Assembly (NCBI RefSeq): GCF_014651135.1
Contig: NZ_BMWH01000017.1
Coordinates: 97,991-161,990, forward strand
Direction: 5' to 3'
DNA from: Streptomyces echinoruber
Lineage (GTDB): Bacteria; Actinomycetota; Actinomycetes; Streptomycetales; Streptomycetaceae
DNA: 64,000 bases
The notes under the pieces are model-generated. The model ran no database searches. It was not told the origin of the DNA and worked only from the letters and a program-made list of their open reading frames with translations. Each line of letters begins with the position of its first letter. The first letter of the stretch is position 1. Position numbers and translations under genes: made by a program. This document shows positions 57,762-64,000 of this stretch, piece by piece.

Positions 57762-57796
57762 GGGCCGGTCGGCCCTGGCCTTCTCCTGGTCGGCCC
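57762..57796. promoter_or_regulatory. Tandem GGTCGGCCC sites before the Zn-ADH
   Basis: GGGCCGGTCGGCCC (57762-57775, arms GGGCCG/CGGCCC around GT) is followed by a second GGTCGGCCC at 57788-57796, 21 bp away. They lie about 90 bp upstream of the Zn-ADH start and match the pair before the Rv1733c-family gene. Confidence 0.55.
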
Positions 57797-57854
57797 CCGC
57801 CGCCTCCGTCAGGCTGGACGGTGGGAGAACACCCGCCTTCCGGGACGCCTCCCG

Positions 57855-58015
57855 TGGTGCGCCTCCCCCGGTGCGCCTCCCCGGTGAGTCCCGCCCGGTG
57901 TGCCCGATCCGGTGAGTGCCGTCCGGCGCATCCGGCCCGGTGAACCCGGTCGGGAGCATCCGACTCGGTGGATCCGGCCCGGTGAATTCGGTCCGGTGAG
58001 CAGGGGTCGAGGAAT
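57855..58015. repeat. 14- to 15-bp CCGGTGAGTCCGGCC-like tandem repeats
   Basis: Nine or more degenerate units such as CGGTGAACCCGGTCG and GGTGGATCCGGCCC fill the divergent Zn-ADH/USP gap up to 20 bp before the USP start. Confidence 0.75.
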
Positions 58016-58033
58016 CCGAGGAAGGAGACCGTC

Positions 58034-58810
58034 ATGAAACGGGTCGTCGTCGCCCGTGCCGACGGGCCGGCCGGCAGCTCCGCCGCGGTCGAGTGGGCCA
58101 CGCGGGAGGCCCGGCGGCGCGGTCTGCCGCTGCGCGTGGTCCACGGCTCGGCCCCGCCGGACGAGCCGCGGGACGCCGAGATCGTCGTGGTCGGCACGGG
58201 GGCCGGCGACGGCGGGGGCGACACGGAGGGCACGTACGCACCGTACGACGCGTACGGTGCGTACGGCACGGGCGGCGCGTACAGCGCGTACGGCGCCGTG
58301 CCGCACCGGGCCGTGCTCGCCGTCGTCGGTGCCTCCACCCGTCCGGTGGTGGTCGTGCCGTCCGGTCCCGGCCGCTTCGAGCACCACCGGGACGAGGTCA
58401 CGCTCGGCGTCGACGCCCGCGACCCGGCGGCCGAGGCCGTCGGCTTCGCCTTCGGGGCCGCCCGGGTGCGGTGCTCGCGGCTGCGCGCGGTGCACGCCTG
58501 GTCGCTTCCCGCCCGTGCCGCCGGACTGCCCTTCTCCGCACCGGAGGAGGACCGTGCCACGTGGGAGGACCACGAGGTGCAGCTGCTGGCCGACGCGCTG
58601 CGGCCGTGGCGCGCGCGGTACCCGCGGGTGCCGGTGGTGGAGGACGTCGTCCTGCTCACGCCGGTGCAGGCCCTGCTCCGCCCCTGTCCGAGCAGTGCCC
58701 TGGTGGTCGTGGGACGGCGCGCCGGCCGGCCGGCGGGGTCCGTGGTGCGCGCCCTGGTCGGGGAGGCGCGGTGCCCGGTGGCCGTCGTCGCGTCACCACC
58801 TCGGCCATAG
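58034..58810 (+). CDS. Tandem universal stress protein with repeat-expanded linker
   Basis: A 258-aa protein with two USP-like halves. The N-terminal half (VVVARADGPAGSSAAVEWAT) is shortened, and the second half is nearly complete: VTLGVDARDPAAEAVGFAFG and the ATP-loop-like GRRAGRPAGSVVRALVG. The middle contains a Tyr/Gly/Ala repeat (APYDAYGAYGTGGAYSAYG) encoded by a GTACGGCGC-type DNA repeat at 58235-58300, probably a disordered linker. USPs accumulate in stress and hypoxia. It is divergent from the Zn-ADH and may share its control region. Confidence 0.82.
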   Translation: MKRVVVARADGPAGSSAAVEWATREARRRGLPLRVVHGSAPPDEPRDAEIVVVGTGAGDGGGDTEGTYAPYDAYGAYGTGGAYSAYGAVPHRAVLAVVGASTRPVVVVPSGPGRFEHHRDEVTLGVDARDPAAEAVGFAFGAARVRCSRLRAVHAWSLPARAAGLPFSAPEEDRATWEDHEVQLLADALRPWRARYPRVPVVEDVVLLTPVQALLRPCPSSALVVVGRRAGRPAGSVVRALVGEARCPVAVVASPPRP

Positions 58811-59259
58811 TCGGCCCAGCCGCAGCCGCTTCGGCCACAGTTGGCCCGGCCACGGTCGGCCCGGCCCCGGCCGACACCGCCGCCCGGATCCACGACGGCA
58901 GCCCCTCCTCCACCGGCAGCCCCTCCTCCACCGTCGGCCACGTCGCCGACTTCCACGGCGCCTGCACCGACGCCCTGGGCGACATCGGCCGTGGACGGCT
59001 GACCGACGCCCTGCGCCGCCACTACCGCACTCCCGGGCTGCGCCGTGACCTGGCCCGCTCGGGCCGCCGCCCGGCCGCGGCGGCGGACACGCGGCCGGCG
59101 CGCGGAGTGCCGCACGCGGAATGGCACGCGCGGAGTCCCCCGGCTGGCGCGGTACCGCCGGGACGGGCAGCGTGGATGCGTGAACCGGGCGGCGTGGACG
59201 CCGTGAACGGGGAGACACGGACAGACACGGGGAGACGTCGACTGCCGAGCGAGGTGACC
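58811..59259. other. 449-bp gap, open in one frame but without a recognised gene
   Basis: The frame that ends in the next USP stays open here. It includes GGCCACAGTTGGCCCGGCC repeats and a segment reading ALGDIGRGRLTDALRRHYRT that looks protein-like. I see no start with a ribosome site and no family. It may be a remnant. Confidence 0.35.
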
Positions 59260-59712
59260 ATGCAATCCACTGAGGCGGAACGGCGGGTGGTCGTGGGTGT
59301 GGACGGGTCCCCGTCGTCGTACGAGGCGCTGCGCTGGGCGGCACGGTACGCCCAGCGGGTCGGCGGTGTCGTGGAGGCCGTGCACGCCTGGGACACCCCG
59401 TCGGCCGTCGGGTGGAGCGGGCCGGCGATCGATCCGGAGTTCGACCTGGAGCAGGCCCGGGAGCGCTTCGCGGAGGAACTGCGCACCGTCTTCCCGGACG
59501 AGTCCCCCGCCGAGCTGCGGCAGCGGCTGGTCGAGGGCGATCCCTCGGAGGTGCTGATCCGGGCGTCGGAGGGGGCCGAGATCCTGGTCGTGGGCCGGCG
59601 CGGGCGAGGCGGCTTCGCCCGGGCGATGCTGGGGTCGGTCAGCCAGCGCTGTGCCCAGCACGCGGCCTGCCCGGTCGTCGTGGTGCGGCAGGAGCGGGAT
59701 TCCTCCCACTGA
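59260..59712 (+). CDS. Universal stress protein (single domain, ATP-binding type)
   Basis: A 150-aa USP with VVVGVDGSPSSYEALRWAAR at the start and the nucleotide-binding loop GRRGRGGFARAMLGSVSQ (G-x2-G-x9-G-S), followed by CPVVVV. Start ATG 59260. Small single-domain USPs of this type bind ATP and are induced under hypoxia, nitric oxide or stationary phase in actinobacteria. It is the last plus-strand gene of the island. Confidence 0.9.
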   Translation: MQSTEAERRVVVGVDGSPSSYEALRWAARYAQRVGGVVEAVHAWDTPSAVGWSGPAIDPEFDLEQARERFAEELRTVFPDESPAELRQRLVEGDPSEVLIRASEGAEILVVGRRGRGGFARAMLGSVSQRCAQHAACPVVVVRQERDSSH

Positions 59713-59777
59713 TCGCCGTGCGTGCCGGGGCGGGCGTCCAGGAGGGCCGCCCGCCCCGGCCACCGCCGCGGGCCGGG

Positions 59778-60125
59778 TCAGCCGGTCCGGGGCCGCGGCG
59801 CCGACGGCCGGCGCCGGACCCGGCGGGCACGTCGGACGCAGCGGGCACGTCGGATGCGGCGGGCGCGGCGGATGCGGCGGGCGCGGCGGATGCGGCGGGC
59901 ATGGCGCCGGCCGTGTCCGCCGCGGTGGGCGGCACCACCGGCCGGGGCCGGCGCCGCGAGGGCGTAGTCGGCCAGGAGGCCGGCCACGCCGAGGGTGCAG
60001 TCGAGGCAGACCGCGGTGGCCTGCGAGACGCCTCCGCCGGTGGCGATCAGGATGATGGCGGTCACGAGGACGGCCAGGAAGGTCATGTAGTGGCGGTGCA
60101 GCACCGCCCTCAAGGTGATCGGCAC
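59778..60125 (-). CDS. Small membrane protein with a repeat-derived basic tail
   Basis: A 115-aa protein; GTG 60125 (VPITLRAVLHRHYMTFLAV) is chosen because GAGAGAGG sits nine bases before it. Two hydrophobic segments (MTFLAVLVTAIILIATGGG and CTLGVAGLLADYALAA) suggest a small membrane protein with cysteines between them. After about residue 70 the sequence becomes RRIRRARRIRRA-type repeats produced by an 18-bp DNA repeat (59814-59905). The repeat has probably displaced the original stop codon. Function unknown. Confidence 0.6.
   Translation of the reverse strand: MPITLRAVLHRHYMTFLAVLVTAIILIATGGGVSQATAVCLDCTLGVAGLLADYALAAPAPAGGAAHRGGHGRRHARRIRRARRIRRARRIRRARCVRRARRVRRRPSAPRPRTG
59814..59905. 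repeat. 18-bp in-frame tandem repeat, five copies
   Basis: GATGCGGCGGGCGCGGCG and variants repeat about five times within the 3' end of the small membrane protein gene. Being a multiple of three, it yields a periodic hexapeptide (RRIRRA). Confidence 0.8.
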
Positions 60126-60372
60126 GGGCCCCACCTCTCTCGGGTTGTTCCTACTGGGTGCCGGTCATCCGATCACCTCTCCGTGCCGCGGGTCCACGCA
60201 TTCCCGGCTCCTCCGATCCCCGCCGAAGGGCACCGCACCGGCGGGAAAACATTCGGACTTCTTCGGTGAACTTCGGTAAAGCCCGGCGGTTTCGGCGGGT
60301 CCGGTGGGAGGCTCCCCGTCGTCCGGCCGACATCCGGGGCCGGAGGCCGGCGACCGGAGCCGAGGGGGAGAC

Positions 60373-61243
60373 ATGGGCACCCGACCGCACACCGTTTCCA
60401 CCGCCCGTGCAGCGGTTCGCCGCCGAGCTGCGCCGGCTGCGCATCACGGCCGGCGAGCCGCAGATCAAGACGATCGCCGCACGGGCGCAGTGCAGTCCGG
60501 CGACCGTCTCCGAGGTGCTCAACGGGCGCCGCCTGGCCAGTGAGTCGGTCATCCGGCGTCTCGTCGACGCCCTGGGGGGCGACTGGGGGCGGTGGCGGCA
60601 GTTGTGGCGGGAGGCGAAGACGGAACTCGACGCGCTGCAGCGGGGCGTGCCGGACGTGCGGCGGGAGCCGGGGACTTCGGGCGCCGTACCGGACCTCGGC
60701 CGTGTCCTCGCCGGGAGTTCGCGGGTGGAGATGGTGTGCTACCCGGACCCGCCCGCCTTCTACCGGGCCGCCGCCGACGGCATCCGCGCGGCCCGGCGGG
60801 AGATCCGCCTCACCTATGTGCGCCTGCATCCCCCCGGGCAGTGGGGAGCCGCCGAGGCGTCCGCCTACTACGACACGGTTCTGCAGTGGGCCCGGGATCA
60901 CTCCGCCGAGTGCGGCAGCGTACGGCGCATCATCGGCGTCCCCGAGCACGGGGGCGTGCCCAAGGCCGCCAGTCTGCAGTGGCTGAAGGAGCACCAGGCC
61001 GAGGCCCGGGACGTGTACGCCTACGAGGCCCGGGTGATGCCGTGGAGCGCGGCCTGCGCCTGGCACAACATGGGCGTCATGGACGACTCCGCCACCTACT
61101 TGTCCTTCTCCGGTGCCGGACGCCAGCAGTTGACGGGCTTCCGTGTCGAAGGGGCGCGGTTCGCGGGGTATTTCACGGACTCCTTCGACCAGGCGTGGGG
61201 GGCGCTGGAACCGCTGGACGCCTATCTGGCCCGGCACGGGTGA
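60373..61243 (+). CDS. XRE-type helix-turn-helix protein with C-terminal phospholipase-D-like region; apparent frameshift near the start
   Basis: The expected start is ATG 60373 with GAGGGGGAG upstream (MGTRPHTV). The rest of the protein lies in another frame from about 60396. Removing one T from GTTTCC (60393-60398) restores the reading THTV-PPPVQRFAAELRRLR. As read, the intact frame could start only at GTG 60407 (278 aa), which lacks a ribosome site. The N-terminal XRE HTH reads TIAARAQCSPATVSEVLNGR, and the C-terminal 170 residues resemble the helper domain of Streptomyces HTH proteins with HNMGVMDD. It could be a real frameshift or a sequencing error. Confidence 0.65.
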
Positions 61244-61282
61244 ACTCCCCCTTCGCGCACGCCCGGTACGTCGTCGGAGGTC

Positions 61283-62266
61283 TCACAGCGCGGTCGGCGG
61301 CCGGCGCGAGTGGCGTTCGCGGGAAGGCCGATGGTCGCGCAACCGGGGCGCGGGGCGGACCGCCCTGAGCGATTCCGCGGTGGCCGGGCCGCCCGGGCCG
61401 CGGCCGGCCGGGCGGCGCCGGGGCGGTCGCAGGGCGACGGGAAGTTCCGGCGGTTCGGCGGGTTCGACCCCGACGGATTCAACGGGCTCGACGGATTCAA
61501 CGGGCTCGACGGATTCAACGGGCTCGACGGGCTCGACAGATTCGACGGGTCCGGCGGATCCGGCGGCGACGGCGGGCTCGGCGGGGACCGGGGCGGGGCG
61601 GCCCGGCGAGGTGAAGCGGAATCCCACGCCGCGGACCGTGACGATCCACCGGTCGTCGCCCAACTTCCGGCGCAGACTGGCCACATGGGTGTCCACCGTG
61701 CGGCTGCGCCGGTTGCGGGCGTCGCCCCAGACCTGCGCCATGATCTCCTCCCGTGAGACCACGGTGCCCGCGTGCGACACCAGCAGGTGGAGGAGGTCGA
61801 ACTCCTTCTCCGTGAGGCAGAGGAGCCGCTCGCCGACGCGGGCGTTCCGGGCGACCGCGTCCACCGTGACCGGTGAACCGTCGCTCCCGGGTGCCGTGTC
61901 ACGGGACCGCGCGGAACGCGCCCGGCGCGTGACCGCCTCCATGCGGGCGACCAGTTCGCGGAACCCGAAGGGTTTGTCGAGGCAGTCGTCGGCACCCGCG
62001 CGCAGCGCGCGGACGCGGGTGGCCTCCGTGCGGTCGGCGCTGACCGCCACCACGGGCACACCGGCGACGGCCCGGATGTCGCGGCACAGGCGCAGCCCCA
62101 GCAGGTCGGGGACGCCGAGGTCCAGCAGCACGACGTCGGCCTGCCGGCAGGAGCGCAGCGCCTCGGCTCCCGTGGTCACGTGGTCCACCGCGAACCCCTG
62201 CCGTCGCAGGCCGACGGTCAGGCACCGGGCGAGTTCACGGTCGCTTTCGACGAGGAGTACGCGCAC
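61283..62266 (-). CDS. OmpR-family response regulator, atypical pocket and repeat-extended tail
   Basis: A 327-aa orphan regulator starting at GTG 62266. The receiver has phosphoacceptor D49 and DKPF, but the acidic pair reads E7-S8, so one metal-binding acid is lost, as in several atypical cluster-situated regulators (JadR1-like). The winged helix follows with LTEKEFDLLHLLVSHAG and RTVDTHVASLRRKLG, ending VRGVGFRF near residue 220. The remaining 107 residues are low complexity, including the hexapeptide repeat VESVEP encoded by an 18-bp repeat (61471-61550). It is divergent from the malonyltransferase, so it may regulate the cluster starting there. Confidence 0.82.
   Translation of the reverse strand: MRVLLVESDRELARCLTVGLRRQGFAVDHVTTGAEALRSCRQADVVLLDLGVPDLLGLRLCRDIRAVAGVPVVAVSADRTEATRVRALRAGADDCLDKPFGFRELVARMEAVTRRARSARSRDTAPGSDGSPVTVDAVARNARVGERLLCLTEKEFDLLHLLVSHAGTVVSREEIMAQVWGDARNRRSRTVDTHVASLRRKLGDDRWIVTVRGVGFRFTSPGRPAPVPAEPAVAAGSAGPVESVEPVEPVESVEPVESVEPVESVGVEPAEPPELPVALRPPRRRPAGRGPGGPATAESLRAVRPAPRLRDHRPSRERHSRRPPTAL
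61471..61550. repeat. 18-bp in-frame tandem repeat inside the response regulator gene
   Basis: GACGGATTCAACGGGCTC and close variants repeat about four times, giving a VESVEP/VEPVES hexapeptide in the C-terminal tail, beyond the DNA-binding domain. Confidence 0.85.
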
Positions 62267-62629
62267 GGGGATCCACCTTCCATCGGGACCGGCGGTCCGG
62301 AACTGTGGGGGGACTGTGGGGGGCGAAGAAAAGACCATGTGGTTTCCCGGCGGTTGCGCGCCGGTTGCCGACGGATTTTTTCTCCGGTCGAGAAGATATA
62401 CGATGCCCCGCACGGATTACAGAAGCACCTTGCACTCCTATGACCTTCCGCTGTCCTCCCCTTTCAGATTTTGCAGTCCTCTGACGTAGCTTTGCCGGGC
62501 TCTTTCGCAGCCTTGACGAGGCGGACCGCGCCGGTGAAGCTCTGAGGCACCGGCCGACTTCTCCGGCCGCCGGACCGGAATTCCCCGGGCGGTATCCCCC
62601 ACGGTATTTCGCAGAGGAAGCACCCGGAC
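62267..62629. promoter_or_regulatory. Divergent promoter region, response regulator / malonyltransferase
   Basis: This 363-bp gap contains the most AT-rich sequence of the right end (for example GAAGATATACGATG near 62392 and TTTCAGATTTTGCAG near 62462), as expected for promoters. I found no clear palindrome. AGAGGAAGC at 62612-62620 is the ribosome site for fabD. Confidence 0.5.
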
Positions 62630-63676
62630 ATGACATCCACCGCGTTCGTCTTCCCCGGCCAGGGCTCGCAGCGCGTCGGCATGGGCGCCGACTTCGTCCG
62701 CAGACGCCCCGACCTGGTCGACACCTACTACCGCGCGGCCGACGATCTGCTGGGTTTTCCGCTGTCCCGGCTGTGTCACGAAGGGCCCGCCGAGGCCCTG
62801 CGCGACACCGCGGTCACGCAGCCGGCGGTCTTCCTGACCAGCATCGTCGTCCTCGACGTGCTGCGCACCCACGACGTCGAACCCGACGTCGTCGCCGGGC
62901 ACAGCCTCGGCGAGTACGCGGCCGCCGTGTGCGCCGGCGTGCTGTCCTGGCAGGACGCCCTGCGCCTGGTGCGACTGCGCGGACGGCTCATGGCCGGGGT
63001 CAACGAGCGGATGCCGGGGGCCATGGCGGCCGTGGTGGGCCTGGACCTGCCCACCGTGCGGGACCTGTGCGCCCGGGCGGCCGCCGAGACGGGCCAGGTG
63101 GTCGAGGTGGCCAACGACAACGAGCCCGCCCAGACCGTGGTCTCGGGCCAGGCGGCGGCCGTGCGGGCGGTGGCCGAGGCGGCGCGGCGGGCGGGTGCCC
63201 GGCGCGTCGTTCCGCTCGGGGTGGGCGCACCGTTCCACTGCTCGCTCATGCGGGACATCGAGGCGGAGTTCGCCGAGGCGCTGGCCGCGGTGGACTTCCG
63301 CGACCCCTCGGTGCCCCTGGTCTCCAGCGTCACCGCCACCGCGCTGACCAGCGCCGAGGAGATCGTCTCGGCACTGCGCAGGCAGCTCACGGCACCCGTG
63401 CGGTGGACCGGCACGGTGCGCACGCTGGCCGGGCGGGGGGTACGGCGGTACGTCGAGGTCGGGCCGGGGCGCGTGCTCGGCGGCCTGTGCCGCAGGACCG
63501 AGCCGACCGCCCGCACGTTCACCACCGGAACCGTCGGCGAACTCGCCGCCACCGTGGACGCCCTCGGCCCGGCCGGCACCGAACCGGCCGAGACCGAGAC
63601 CGACACCGGCACCGGCACCGGCACCGAGACCGGCACCGAGACCGCCTCGGCGGGCACGGCGGCGGCCTCCCTCTGA
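62630..63676 (+). CDS. fabD: Malonyl-CoA:ACP transacylase (FabD-like)
   Basis: Transfers malonyl (or a related acyl) groups from CoA to an acyl carrier protein. The 348-aa protein has FVFPGQGSQRVGMG, the catalytic serine S92 in AGHSLGEYAA, an arginine in LVRLRGRLM, and histidine H203 in VGAPFHCSLM. The final 50 residues are an extra Thr/Glu/Gly tail (TETDTGTGTGTETGTETA) encoded by an ACCGGC repeat and not part of the fold. It starts at ATG 62630. With the biotin carboxylase gene that follows, it probably supplies extender units to a polyketide or fatty-acid system outside the window. Confidence 0.9.
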   Translation: MTSTAFVFPGQGSQRVGMGADFVRRRPDLVDTYYRAADDLLGFPLSRLCHEGPAEALRDTAVTQPAVFLTSIVVLDVLRTHDVEPDVVAGHSLGEYAAAVCAGVLSWQDALRLVRLRGRLMAGVNERMPGAMAAVVGLDLPTVRDLCARAAAETGQVVEVANDNEPAQTVVSGQAAAVRAVAEAARRAGARRVVPLGVGAPFHCSLMRDIEAEFAEALAAVDFRDPSVPLVSSVTATALTSAEEIVSALRRQLTAPVRWTGTVRTLAGRGVRRYVEVGPGRVLGGLCRRTEPTARTFTTGTVGELAATVDALGPAGTEPAETETDTGTGTGTETGTETASAGTAAASL

Positions 63677-63930
63677 CGCCCGCCCGTCTCCACCCGCCCG
63701 TCTCCGCACACCCGCTCCGCACGCCCGCACGGAACCTCCTCGCCCCAGGCGTACCCGGTGCTTGCTCCAGGCGTGCTCACCCGCAGACGTACGTACCGAC
63801 GCGCCCCACACGGCCGCGGTGTGCGCTCTGCGTCCCCCACCCGCTCCTGACTCGACCGCCCGCCCCGTCCGGGACCCCGCGCGCCCGGCGGGCGGGATCG
63901 GCCTCACGGTCTTCTGGAGGTATTCGCGTC
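63677..63930. other. Gap before the biotin carboxylase with CCGCCCGTCTCC repeats
   Basis: The first half consists of imperfect CGCCCGTCTCCAC and CCGCACGCCCG units; the second half is unstructured. TGGAGG at 63915-63920 is the ribosome site of the next gene. No ORF is supported. Confidence 0.5.
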
Positions 63931-64000
63931 ATGCTGCGCAAGGTGCTCATCGCCAATCGTGGCGAAATCGCTGTCCGCGTGGCCCGGGCCTGCCGCGACG
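63931..64000 (+). CDS. accA: Biotin carboxylase / acyl-CoA carboxylase alpha subunit, N-terminal fragment
   Basis: The 23 visible codons read MLRKVLIANRGEIAVRVARA then CRD, the invariant beginning of biotin carboxylase and of alpha subunits of acetyl-/propionyl-CoA carboxylases. ATG 63931 has TGGAGG ten bases upstream. The gene runs off the right edge. Following a FabD-like gene and an atypical OmpR regulator, it likely makes malonyl-CoA or methylmalonyl-CoA for a biosynthetic cluster. Confidence 0.85.
   Translation, partial: MLRKVLIANRGEIAVRVARACRD

Noticed and set aside
61310..61756. Plus-strand frame with FNGLDG repeats
   Set aside because: It is the complement of the response-regulator tail repeat. 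The minus strand carries a complete regulator with a ribosome site, so the plus frame is a shadow.

Overview
The window is chromosomal DNA of a Streptomyces or very close relative. GC is very high, GTG/TTG starts are common, purine-rich Shine-Dalgarno sites precede the genes, and the gene families are typical of the genus (LAL and IclR regulators, HxlR, DUF5955, DUF3072, Rv1733c, Acg nitroreductase, allantoin genes controlled by AllR). I found no tRNA, rRNA, intact IS element or CRISPR array. All family assignments come from reading motifs; no database search was run.

Region by region. (1) 1-10.2 kb is the right part of a biosynthetic cluster cut by the left window edge: a partial transaldolase, class II DAHP synthase, DHB-type dehydrogenase, PhzD-type isochorismatase and PhzE-type ADIC synthase. 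These together predict chorismate to 3-hydroxyanthranilate. A convergent operon follows (SRPBCC protein, AMP-dependent ligase, FAD monooxygenase), then a quinone oxidoreductase. (2) 10.4-18.7 kb is the allantoin block: AIM24, allantoicase, allantoinase, AllR, a DUF5955 protein, a MobA-like transferase and malate synthase A. (3) 18.7-33 kb is mixed: a HipA-like kinase, a decayed tyrosine integrase, a VanR/S-like two-component system, a VanJ-like membrane phosphatase, two divergent NIS siderophore synthetases, a secreted VWA-protein pair, an HxlR regulator divergent from an alanine-type aminotransferase, and a thioesterase. (4) 33.1-37.3 kb is the urate block: 8-oxoguanine deaminase family, uricase, HIU hydrolase, OHCU decarboxylase, and an HTH/thiamine-binding-like pair. 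(5) 38.2-48.5 kb holds a zinc-ribbon protein, DUF3072, a membrane Mrr nuclease, two acyl-CoA synthetases divergent from a GAF-LuxR regulator, and a LAL regulator. (6) 48.7-60.1 kb is a dormancy/stress-like island (phosphoribosyltransferase-hydrolase fusion, anti-sigma ATPase, Acg nitroreductase, Rv1733c family, Zn-ADH, two universal stress proteins). It is peppered with pseudogenes and contains a decayed CstR sulfide locus. (7) 60.4-64 kb has an HTH protein with an apparent frameshift, an OmpR-type regulator, a malonyl-CoA:ACP transacylase and the start of a biotin carboxylase. This looks like the left edge of a polyketide or fatty-acid cluster running off the window.

Three patterns cut across the gene list. 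A palindrome TCAAC-N5-GTTGA lies before allantoinase, malate synthase (one mismatch) and the urate operon, suggesting one purine-catabolic regulon. Two perfect 16-bp palindromes exactly 32 bp apart sit between the GAF-LuxR gene and the acyl-CoA synthetase operon. Almost every intergenic gap holds its own private short tandem repeat, often starting in or next to a stop codon. Similar repeats have expanded inside coding regions: the MobA N-terminus, VanJ N-terminus, USP linker, response-regulator tail, small membrane protein tail and FabD tail.
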